NCBI RefSeq assembly: GCF_017656495.1
Contig: NZ_JACDNS010000009.1
Span: forward strand, 1 to 64,000
Direction of reading: 5' to 3'
DNA length: 64,000 nucleotides
Origin: Thermococcus sp.
Lineage (GTDB): Archaea; Methanobacteriota_B; Thermococci; Thermococcales; Thermococcaceae
Below, piece after piece: positions 8,894 through 17,039 of the stretch (the first letter of the stretch is position 1; the number at the start of each line of letters is the position of its first letter). The notes under the pieces were generated by a model. The model searched no databases, had not been told where the DNA came from, and saw nothing but the letters and a program-made list of their open reading frames with translations. Made by a program: the position numbers and the translations under genes.

Positions 8894-11236
8894 TCAATTA
8901 ACTTCATCATTCGTCGCCTTCTGGACACCAAATTTAAGTGTAACAATCTCAAAGGGCTTAGCTTCAAAGTTCCACTCTTCTAGCCGCCTTTCTAAGAGGT
9001 CTGCTCTGCAAACCTCAGCATAATTGAAGTTTATCTTCATGGTTGATTTTGTCTCATTGCCTAACGTTTCAAAGAACCTAAGAACAATTCCTTCTTTGCT
9101 TTTCTTGAAAGCTGTCATTACCAGATTATCATCAAGCTCGAGAGCCCAGTCCATCTCAGGCAGCTCTCCAACGCCGTGCAGGATAAACACCGGAGCATTG
9201 TGTGAATAGGCGAGCTTTGGAATGTCATTCTCCTTCCAGCTTCCTTTGTATGGAATTAGTGCATATCTGAACTCATGCTCTCCAATCATCAAAGCCTTTG
9301 GAGTGTACAACTTTGGTCCAGCATTACCCCAAGAAACCAAGTCAACACTTCTCAGAAGGGTCAGCTTTATGATTCCGTCCTCAATCCTGTGCTCAGGAAT
9401 TCCAAGATTTATCAGTGCAACTCCCCTACTTCCGTCTTCGTAAGCCATCCAGTTCTGAGCAGCAAAGTTATCGTACTCCTCTACCCAATCGGAGTCATCA
9501 ACGTCTAAGTCAACCTCACATACTCCTCCTGGAATCTCTGCATAGGCTTTTCCTTCAATGTCCGTTGGGAATAGAACCATTAAATCCGTGTGCGGATAGT
9601 TGAAGTAAACCTTAGCCTTGAAGTCTATTCTCGGAATTCCCCTAGCGAGCTGAACTTCAAATGAAAGCTTTAAGATGGTTTCTCCTCTCCATTCAGCTTT
9701 AATTGTGTAGCTTAAAACTTCTCTAAACTTCGACTTCTCAGCCTTTGCATCTACAACTTCAAACCTTATCTCATTCATATCCCTCAAATACTCAGGTTTT
9801 GAAATCGCTTCACTAATCCTCGTTTTATAGCTTCTCTCTGGAACTCTGGAATAATACAAGTCACCACCATCTGAAACAATTTCAATGTCGTTGCCATCCT
9901 TAATTACAAGCTCTCCGTCCATAAATATGTCAAGAGTTCCCCTCTCAGTTAGCTTTACTCTGAAAAACTCGTTCTCTATTTCGAGTTCTTCTCTCTTTAC
10001 TTTCTCTTCTTTTTCTCCCTCTGTAATTATGTATCCCAAAGGAGGAAGCTCAGCATCTACAATTTTTTCATCAGCAAGTTCAACTATCTCCCTCCTCTTC
10101 CAGGGCAGAGGATTGAAAAGTAGGAACTTCTTATTGCTTCCGCTGAAGAAGCTCAGTGATGAGTTAAGAACTTCCAAGGCTATTTCCTCAGCTTCTCTGA
10201 ACCTTTCTTCAGCCTCCTCATATATCTCATCTATTCCACATCCGCATATTGTGTCATGAAAAGCATTCATTAACAAGAGCTTCCAAGCTTTCTCAAGCTT
10301 TTCCTCCTCGCTTTTTCCATTTTTAAGTGACACGAAGGTATTTAAAGCTTCAACGCTTTGAAGAAGGAACTCCAACTTTCTGAATCTAATCTTGATGTCA
10401 ATCCTCGAACTTCTGCATCTGGGTAGAACGGGATGATATCTCCCAAATACCATCTCATCCCTCACAATTGGAACTTCACAGTTCTTAACTTCTTCAAAGT
10501 ACTCTCCTGGTGTAGCGACCCTTATGTCATAACCGCTCAGCTCTCTTGCCATTTTAACAATCTTGGAAAGGATTGGATTTGGTGGTGTGAAATCAGAACC
10601 CGTCAGCAGCATTATGCAGTCATTTAGAGCATATGGTTTGGCTTTCTCAATCATCTCAAGAAGGATTTTTGCTCCAAGCTCAACATCATCTTGAGGAAGC
10701 CAAAGCGGATCATAGCCAAAGAGCATGTAGTGGACAAAGATTCTGCTCCCATCTAAGCCCTCCCAGATGAAATTCATTGTTTTTTCTCCTCTATATCCTC
10801 TCTTGAATGTATAAAACTCAAAACCAGCCTTTTTAAAAATCTGAGGAATTTGAGAGTGATGACCAAAACAATCTATCATCCATCCGATTTTAATTTTCTT
10901 TCCGCTTAACCCTTCCATTATAGGCTTTGCGTAAAGTATTTCCCTTATTTGAGTCTCCAATCCTGGGATTAGATTGTCAGGCATTAGGTAAATTCCACCA
11001 ACAAGCTCAATTCTACCTTCTCTTATTCTTTCCAGGAACTCATTCCAGAGTTCTGGTTTTCTTTCCTTAAACAGCTCCAAGAGAAACAGCTGGTCAAAGA
11101 GATACTTGAATTCTTTGTCTTTGCGCATTATTTCAAGAACTTTTTCCATGTTGCTGAGAGCTAATTCTGCAAATTCTTCCCTTGTCCTTACCCATTCCAA
11201 GTCGTAGTGGAAGTGTGGAACAACAAACACCTTCAT
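8894..11236 (-). CDS. Glycoside hydrolase family 38 (alpha-mannosidase-like)
   Basis: The 780-residue protein has the GH38 N-terminal domain: PHFHYDLEW (residues 7-15) supplies metal-binding H and D, and WMIDCFGHHSQ contains the likely nucleophile D122. A metal-site histidine lies in NAFHDTICG. The C-terminal half is the beta-rich mannosidase domain. It should hydrolyse alpha-mannosides, probably of glycans or compatible solutes, in the cytoplasm, since no signal peptide is seen. I choose ATG 11236 because AAGGTGA stands 5 bases upstream; an in-frame GTG at 11245 lies within that RBS. It is divergent from the TPR gene. Confidence 0.85.
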   Translation of the reverse strand: MKVFVVPHFHYDLEWVRTREEFAELALSNMEKVLEIMRKDKEFKYLFDQLFLLELFKERKPELWNEFLERIREGRIELVGGIYLMPDNLIPGLETQIREILYAKPIMEGLSGKKIKIGWMIDCFGHHSQIPQIFKKAGFEFYTFKRGYRGEKTMNFIWEGLDGSRIFVHYMLFGYDPLWLPQDDVELGAKILLEMIEKAKPYALNDCIMLLTGSDFTPPNPILSKIVKMARELSGYDIRVATPGEYFEEVKNCEVPIVRDEMVFGRYHPVLPRCRSSRIDIKIRFRKLEFLLQSVEALNTFVSLKNGKSEEEKLEKAWKLLLMNAFHDTICGCGIDEIYEEAEERFREAEEIALEVLNSSLSFFSGSNKKFLLFNPLPWKRREIVELADEKIVDAELPPLGYIITEGEKEEKVKREELEIENEFFRVKLTERGTLDIFMDGELVIKDGNDIEIVSDGGDLYYSRVPERSYKTRISEAISKPEYLRDMNEIRFEVVDAKAEKSKFREVLSYTIKAEWRGETILKLSFEVQLARGIPRIDFKAKVYFNYPHTDLMVLFPTDIEGKAYAEIPGGVCEVDLDVDDSDWVEEYDNFAAQNWMAYEDGSRGVALINLGIPEHRIEDGIIKLTLLRSVDLVSWGNAGPKLYTPKALMIGEHEFRYALIPYKGSWKENDIPKLAYSHNAPVFILHGVGELPEMDWALELDDNLVMTAFKKSKEGIVLRFFETLGNETKSTMKINFNYAEVCRADLLERRLEEWNFEAKPFEIVTLKFGVQKATNDEVN

Positions 11237-11297
11237 GTACGTCACCTTGCCATACGTTTTTAACCCTAAGAAAATAAACTTTTCTTTGGTGAGAAAG

Positions 11298-12305
11298 GTG
11301 AAGGAGTTTGAAAAGGCTTTAGAAAGGAAGGACTGTGAAGCAGTTCTTGAGTACCTTGACGATTACCTTGAAGAGATCAAAAAAGAGGATGAACTTAGAG
11401 AACTCCTCAAAAGACTTGAGGATTTAGCTTTGGAATGTGAAGATGAGTTAGCCTATGAGCTCGCTCATGAAATTGCACACATCTATGCACACCTTGATGA
11501 GATTGAAAAAGGCATTGAAGTTTACAAGAAGATTGCAGAGAAATATAGAGAAAGTGAAGAGAAGTATAGCGAAGCATTGTATTACTTGGCAGCTGCCTAT
11601 GAGCATTTTGGACTTCCAGAAAAAGCAATTGAAGTCTATGAAAGGTTATTAGAGCTGGAAGAAAAAAGAGGGGACAAAAAAGAAGAAGCGTTAACCTTAG
11701 CCCACATGGCAATAAACTATGAAGAGCTTGGAGATTTAGAAAAGGCAATTAAACTTATGAACAAAGCAAGAGCGCTATTTGAGGAATTAGTGGATGAGAA
11801 AAACTACCTAACAAGCTTAATTGATCTTGCCCACTTCTATTATGAGAAGGGGGAAGAGGAGAGAGCAAAAGAGCTGATTAAGGAAGTTTTAAAGACCCCA
11901 AGAGATACAGATATCGAAATAAATGCAAGACTAGTAGAGGCCGAAATATATGCAGGTAGAGAAGATTATAAGAATGCCTTCAAGTCATTGAGTCTGGCAC
12001 TTGTAAAAGCTGAGGAGAGCGAAGAGCTCTTTGAATTTGCATTTGACACATTAATTGAGTTTATAGAAGATTTGTTCAACGAGAAGCTCTACAGAGAAGT
12101 TTATGAGAACATTGACGTTTTAGTGAATGCCTTTGAAGAAGACAAAGAACTCAAGGACTTCTTCATGGCAATCAGAGAACTTGCAAAGATGAAAGAAGGT
12201 ATAGAGAACAAGTTTGAGGAAGTTTACAAAAAAGTCCCAAAAGAGCTCAAGGAGTTCATTGATGAGCTGAAAAAACCTAAACTGGGTTTAGGATTAGCCC
12301 TCTAA
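11298..12305 (+). CDS. TPR-repeat protein
   Basis: The protein is all-helical with tandem tetratricopeptide repeats, for example the A-x-x-Y-x-x-x-G-x-x-x-x-A patterns around EALYYLAAAYEHFGLPEKAIEVY and the two repeats after it. It would act as a cytoplasmic scaffold, and the partner is unknown. The frame extends back to ATG 11235, but that start would overlap the start of the divergent glycosidase gene. GTG 11298 is preceded by GGTGA at 11288-11292 with 5-base spacing, so I prefer it (335 residues). TTTTTAACC-like sequence near 11255-11265 could be its TATA box. It converges with the peptidase gene, leaving one base between the two stops. Confidence 0.78.
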   Translation: MKEFEKALERKDCEAVLEYLDDYLEEIKKEDELRELLKRLEDLALECEDELAYELAHEIAHIYAHLDEIEKGIEVYKKIAEKYRESEEKYSEALYYLAAAYEHFGLPEKAIEVYERLLELEEKRGDKKEEALTLAHMAINYEELGDLEKAIKLMNKARALFEELVDEKNYLTSLIDLAHFYYEKGEEERAKELIKEVLKTPRDTDIEINARLVEAEIYAGREDYKNAFKSLSLALVKAEESEELFEFAFDTLIEFIEDLFNEKLYREVYENIDVLVNAFEEDKELKDFFMAIRELAKMKEGIENKFEEVYKKVPKELKEFIDELKKPKLGLGLAL

Positions 12306-12306
12306 T

Positions 12307-13863
12307 TTAATTTACAATAACCTCAATCCTTCCAACTTTTTTGCTCTTATTAACATTCACCATCCACTCATTCGGGTCGAGAATTATCTTCAGGGGTTTG
12401 TCCTTAAGTTCAAAGCTCACCTTGGCGGTTCCATTGACCCAGACTTTTTTGATGAGTTTTTCTTTTGAAGTGACTACTTCAACCTCAAGCGGCATTGTGA
12501 AGCTGTTTTTGTCCACGACTTCAAAAATTAGGAGATATTCATTGTTTTTCCTCTTTACTGTTAGATTCTCAACCTCATAATCCGGTACTTTTGCGGTATA
12601 AAACCACTCTTTGAAGAACCAGCCTAATTTCTGATCGCTAACCTTTTCAAAAGCATCTTGAACATCTGTTAAATTACACTCTCTTTCATGACACTCTTTC
12701 AAAAGTTCCCTCAAACCCTCAAAGAAAGTCTCATTCCCAAGAACAAACTGGAGAGAATGGAAGACGAAAGCACCTTTATAGTAGAGGACGTTATAATACC
12801 CCCGAGAGACTGACTTAACATTTGCTATTGGTGTAGTATTGGAGAAATAATCTCCCAAGATTCTTTCTTCCAAGATTTTATAATTGCTCTTGTCGAACAA
12901 GAGAAGAGAGGAAAATGTTGCTAAAGCCTCATCCAGCACTCCAAAGCTTGCATAATTGTAAAACCAAGAATGCGCAATCTCATGTGTCACTAACCCATTA
13001 TAGGGTTTACTGATTATCAAACCATTCATAAAGCCGTTTCCCCCAACGTCCCCTTTCGCTGGCCAAATTATAATGTGATACTCCCTAAAAGGTACTATTC
13101 TAAAAAGCCCATAGTATCTTGTAATGACTTTCTCGCTCCATTTTAGCATTTCTGTGGCGTTTTCTGGCGAGACTTCATCCGGAAAATAAACGTGAACTGT
13201 ACCGTCACTTACCTCTCTAAAACTGCCCATGAAAAGTGTAAGCCGAGTATTCAGTGAACAGTTGAAAGCAACTTCGTTTGTTATCGGCAAAATTCGGTAT
13301 GAGTGTTTACCGCGAATTAGCAGAAAAGCTCTGCCGTTTTCCCAAGGTAACTGAGTGAGTCTTAGCGATACTGAAGTTTTGTTAACCTTTGGAATCACAA
13401 GGTAAAGAGGAAAAGCAACTCTATCCTCTGCCACATAAATATACTCTGGCGATACATATCTGGCCGATGGAGTGCTCTGAAAGTTGTAAAACTCGAGACT
13501 GTAGTTAAGCACAAGTTCCTCAGCTGAGGATTTCAAAGGAAGACGGCAATTAATATGGGAATTTTCATTATAACACGAAACCTCCAGAGCACTAAGCTTC
13601 ATGGTTTTTGTCTTTTCATCAAACTGCAGGACTTCGCTTTTAATGTGCTTTGGAATTACAAACTCAATCCATGCCGAACTCACATCCTTAAGGGATATAC
13701 TCTCTACTACGCTGTATCTAACAGAATTGGTAGAGGAATTAACAGAAACATTGACAAAAATTTCAGCCATGTTAACACTTACATGTTCCCTCTGGCTCAA
13801 CAATACTCCAACAAAGAGCAGGACAAAAAGGAGAAGCATCAATGCATAACGTACGCTTTTCAT
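12307..13863 (-). CDS. Membrane-anchored M1-like (gluzincin) metallopeptidase
   Basis: An N-terminal hydrophobic segment (about residues 7-24) acts as signal anchor. The middle holds the zinc motif HEIAH followed by LDEALATF, whose glutamate would be the third zinc ligand, as in family M1 aminopeptidases. The spacing between HEXXH and that glutamate is 13 residues instead of the usual 18, so the loop is shortened. The region before it resembles the N-terminal beta domain of M1 enzymes, and the last 90 residues look beta-rich. The protein has 518 residues from ATG 13863, chosen because GGGAGG lies 4 bases upstream; an in-frame TTG at 13875 is less likely. The substrate is unknown, and an extracellular location is inferred. 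Confidence 0.75.
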   Translation of the reverse strand: MKSVRYALMLLLFVLLFVGVLLSQREHVSVNMAEIFVNVSVNSSTNSVRYSVVESISLKDVSSAWIEFVIPKHIKSEVLQFDEKTKTMKLSALEVSCYNENSHINCRLPLKSSAEELVLNYSLEFYNFQSTPSARYVSPEYIYVAEDRVAFPLYLVIPKVNKTSVSLRLTQLPWENGRAFLLIRGKHSYRILPITNEVAFNCSLNTRLTLFMGSFREVSDGTVHVYFPDEVSPENATEMLKWSEKVITRYYGLFRIVPFREYHIIIWPAKGDVGGNGFMNGLIISKPYNGLVTHEIAHSWFYNYASFGVLDEALATFSSLLLFDKSNYKILEERILGDYFSNTTPIANVKSVSRGYYNVLYYKGAFVFHSLQFVLGNETFFEGLRELLKECHERECNLTDVQDAFEKVSDQKLGWFFKEWFYTAKVPDYEVENLTVKRKNNEYLLIFEVVDKNSFTMPLEVEVVTSKEKLIKKVWVNGTAKVSFELKDKPLKIILDPNEWMVNVNKSKKVGRIEVIVN

Positions 13864-13951
13864 TCGGCCTCCCAATGATTAATTAACAAACGAACTTAAA
13901 ACAGTTTACGGTTACCACACGACAGTACAATAAAAGATAGAGAACAGAGAA

Positions 13952-14227
13952 TCAAATTCTTGAGACGCTTGTAACTTCAGCGCTCTCAACGTCTTCAACC
14001 TTTCTAAATGCCTCAGCAACTTCGTCAAGTGAGTAACCCTCTTCGTCCTTAGCAAGGACATAGACGTTCAGTGCAACCAAACCGAAGGCTATTGGCTCCC
14101 TTTCAATCTTAACGAAACCGTACTTCTCTGGGATTGCCTTCTTTATGTTCTCCTCAAGCTTGTCCAAATCAACCTCTGGACTTGTGGGCATAACCTTAAT
14201 AACACCAACAATATTGAAATCGCTCAT
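13952..14227 (-). CDS. ef1b: Translation elongation factor 1-beta (aEF1B)
   Basis: The 91-residue protein matches archaeal EF-1beta, the nucleotide exchange factor that reloads EF-1alpha with GTP. The conserved ferredoxin-like pattern is seen, with VIKVMPTSPEVDLDKL at the N-terminus, KYGFVKIEREPIAFGLVAL in the centre and VEDVESAEVTSVSRI at the end. It is preceded by a zinc-ribbon gene 13 bases upstream in the same direction. This pairing is common in Euryarchaeota. AGGTGA lies before the ATG. Confidence 0.95.
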   Translation of the reverse strand: MSDFNIVGVIKVMPTSPEVDLDKLEENIKKAIPEKYGFVKIEREPIAFGLVALNVYVLAKDEEGYSLDEVAEAFRKVEDVESAEVTSVSRI

Positions 14228-14240
14228 TTAAATCACCTCT

Positions 14241-14417
14241 TTATGGTCCTTCCCATCCGCACTTGGGGCACTTGTATGGTGCTCCCAATACGCGGCAGCT
14301 TTCACATCTCCAGATTATCTCCTCCCCACAGTTGGGGCAGATGAAATGTGTCGCGTGCTCCCTTGGGCTTATCTCCTTTCCACATGATGTACAGATGGGT
14401 ATCTTAACAGCCTCCAT
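14241..14417 (-). CDS. Small zinc-ribbon protein (58 residues)
   Basis: Four CxxC knuckles are visible: CTSCG, CPNCG, CESC and CPKCG, enough for two zinc ribbons. The start is ATG 14417, because GGAGGTG stands directly upstream; an in-frame TTG at 14432 is inside the leader. Homologs sit next to aEF1B across Euryarchaeota, which hints at a translation-linked nucleic-acid-binding role, but no activity is established. It is first in a two-gene operon with aEF1B. Confidence 0.85.
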   Translation of the reverse strand: MEAVKIPICTSCGKEISPREHATHFICPNCGEEIIWRCESCRVLGAPYKCPKCGWEGP

Positions 14418-14489
14418 TTCTAACACCTCCAAGAAGCGGAGTTTTTAATTCCCATTATCGTGAAGTTCCTTAGGCTGTTCATGGAGAGT

Positions 14490-14499
14490 GTTTATAAAC
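14490..14499 (-). promoter_or_regulatory. Promoter of the zinc-ribbon/aEF1B operon
   Basis: GTTTATAAAC reads as a TATA box on the minus strand, about 75 bases before the zinc-ribbon ATG. The predicted start site near 14465 leaves a leader of about 45 bases carrying GGAGGTG. Confidence 0.55.
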
Positions 14500-14509
14500 C
14501 TTTCTCTAA

Positions 14510-14544
14510 CAAACTTTGCCTCCACGAAGTTTGATCAAAGTTTG
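14510..14544. repeat. Inverted repeat CAAACTTTG ... CAAAGTTTG
   Basis: A perfect 9-bp inverted repeat (14510-14518 and 14536-14544) encloses a 17-base loop that itself contains the palindrome TTTGATCAAA. It lies upstream of the aEF1B operon promoter and downstream of the guide RNA gene. It could be a transcription terminator for the RNA gene, a protein site, or a degenerate intergenic repeat element. Confidence 0.45.
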
Positions 14545-14661
14545 TATGTCCTTTTGGGTCTCTTAGTCCCCAACTGAACTGCTTTAAAAATGCTGATTTT
14601 AAGATGTTCCACTCTAAGAGAGCATTCAAGAGATGTCAAAATAAGAATTCAAAATGAGAGG

Positions 14662-14710
14662 TCAGCCCATGCGAGTGTCCTCATCTATCGGGCGAAATCT
14701 CCATCATCAT
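14662..14710 (-). ncRNA. C/D box guide sRNA with two 12-nt guides
   Basis: Read on the minus strand, the order is box C ATGATGA (14704-14710), a 12-nt guide, box D' CCGA (14688-14691), a 3-nt spacer, box C' ATGAGGA (14678-14684), a 12-nt guide, then box D CTGA (14662-14665). This is the standard archaeal dual-guide layout for 2'-O-methylation by fibrillarin/Nop5/L7Ae. Guides are TGGAGATTTCGC (D') and CACTCGCATGGG (D). By the N+5 rule they would modify A in GCGAAATC and U in CCCAUGCG. I did not identify the target RNAs. A TATA box lies about 25 bases upstream. It fills the longest gene-poor stretch in the window (14418-14748). Confidence 0.8.
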
Positions 14711-14733
14711 CCCAAGAATAATAGAAGAGAGGA

Positions 14734-14744
14734 GGTTATAAACC
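14734..14744 (-). promoter_or_regulatory. Promoter of the C/D box sRNA
   Basis: GGTTTATAACC on the minus strand lies 24-34 bases before box C, the spacing expected if the RNA begins a few bases upstream of box C. It follows the stop codon of the upstream small gene by about 5 bases. Confidence 0.55.
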
Positions 14745-14748
14745 TACC

Positions 14749-15079
14749 TCAGCCATATACAACTTTGACAAGTTTCTCTCTGTATGCCAGAATTTCCTTT
14801 ATCTGTTCTTCGCTGACCTTTTCTGACATGCTGATTTCCTTATAAAGTCCCTCAAGCTCTTTCAAAAGCCTTTCAATTTCAAGCCTTGCATCTTCACTTG
14901 CACCGTTAAGCTTTGCTGCTTCACTCAAAAGTTTGCCCCTCAAAAACGGCAGCACCTCAAACGGACGGCCCATAAAGGCCCAATAAATTCCTTCTCTTAA
15001 AATTTCTCCCAAAATCTCTACTTCAGAATAGGCTTTTCTAATTTCTTTTCTAATTGGTTTCGTACTCCCCCCTTACCAT
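14749..15079 (-). pseudogene. Small helical protein gene, apparently frameshifted at a G6 run
   Basis: The open part (14749-15012, TTG start only) encodes a charged helical protein containing REGIYWAFMGRPFEVLPFLR and a C-terminal coiled region. Coding character continues upstream in the same frame (KPIRKEIRKAYSEVEI) without any start codon. A good start exists at ATG 15079, with GGTGA 5 bases before it, but it is in another frame. Removing one G from the G6 run (15067-15072) joins the two and gives about 109 residues. It may therefore be a real frameshift mutation, a homopolymer sequencing error, or a programmed +1 shift. I do not recognise the family. Confidence 0.6.
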
Positions 15080-15168
15080 GGAAATCACCGCTAAAGGATA
15101 AGCCGGTTGTTTATTATATTTTTTGCCAAATTCATTGTCAGATATTCAATGCATAGGAAGATAGGAAG

Positions 15169-15184
15169 AAAAAAGACAAAATTT
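15169..15184 (-). terminator. Oligo-T terminator after the 24-residue peptide gene
   Basis: The minus strand reads TTTTGTCTTTTTTCTT about 35 bases after the stop codon. Such T-rich runs end transcription in Thermococcales. Confidence 0.4.
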
Positions 15185-15216
15185 TGGAGTGAATAATGAG
15201 CATGATTGTCAGATTT

Positions 15217-15291
15217 TCATGCGAGTGCTAATAATGCTAAGACGATTGCGATTGGTGCTATGTGGGCAAGTATTATTTTTGTCTTGTTCAT
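15217..15291 (-). CDS. 24-residue single-span membrane peptide
   Basis: ATG 15291 opens a 24-codon frame ending TGA at 15217. After the start MNKTK comes one hydrophobic helix of about 18 residues (I, L, A, V rich) with one His and one Pro. RBS GAGGTGA lies 5 bases upstream, a consensus GTTTATAAAC TATA box lies about 45-55 bases upstream, and a T-rich stretch (15169-15184) follows on the coding strand. All parts of an expression unit are thus present. It should insert in the cytoplasmic membrane. I recognise no family, and the function is unknown. Confidence 0.65.
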   Translation of the reverse strand: MNKTKIILAHIAPIAIVLALLALA

Positions 15292-15335
15292 TATCCTCAC
15301 CTCGAGGGAATGTTCATTCTTAGGCATTGTCATGG

Positions 15336-15345
15336 GTTTATAAAC
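15336..15345 (-). promoter_or_regulatory. Promoter of the 24-residue peptide gene
   Basis: GTTTATAAAC is the best TATA match in this gap. It predicts a start site near 15311 and a leader of about 20 bases that contains GAGGTGA. The rest of the gap up to 15510 shows no further gene. Confidence 0.55.
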
Positions 15346-15530
15346 TTTACCTTTGTAAAGTTGTCAAACTGTGTAAAAACATTCGAGAAATATCAACTAT
15401 GCCAAAAAACTGTTGTTAAAAATTGTTTTGCATTGAAACTCAGACAGTTGATTTATTTTTCATGAATTCGTCATTCTCTGAGAGATTTCATGGGACTCTA
15501 ATTTGTATACAAAAACCTTAAAAACCCCTT

Positions 15531-15544
15531 GTCAAGTTTATGTT
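15531..15544 (+). promoter_or_regulatory. Purine-type dyad at the guaB promoter (imperfect)
   Basis: GTCAAGTTTATGTT matches the ACA-N6-TGT motif seen at other purine promoters in five of six key positions. It lies just downstream of a TATA-like CCTTAAAAAC (about 15515-15525), near the likely start site and 27 bases before the guaB ATG. Confidence 0.4.
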
Positions 15545-15546
15545 AA

Positions 15547-17028
<1,482 letters not shown>

Positions 17029-17039
17029 ATAAAGAAAAG

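Noticed and set aside
11235..11297. N-terminal extension of the TPR protein from ATG 11235
   Set aside because: It would overlap the start codon of the divergent glycosidase gene, and a better RBS precedes GTG 11298.
14654..14845. Plus-strand frame of 63 codons across the guide RNA
   Set aside because: It overlaps the C/D box RNA and its promoter on the other strand, has no RBS and has no protein-like pattern.
14668..15227. Ten-base match CATGCGAGTG between the sRNA guide region and the 3' end of the 24-residue peptide gene
   Set aside because: Both lie in the same orientation, so the guide cannot pair with that mRNA. Treated as chance.
15471..15500. Possible second C/D box RNA near the guaB promoter
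   Set aside because: ATGACGA and CTGA are present, but the internal boxes and 12-nt spacing are missing.
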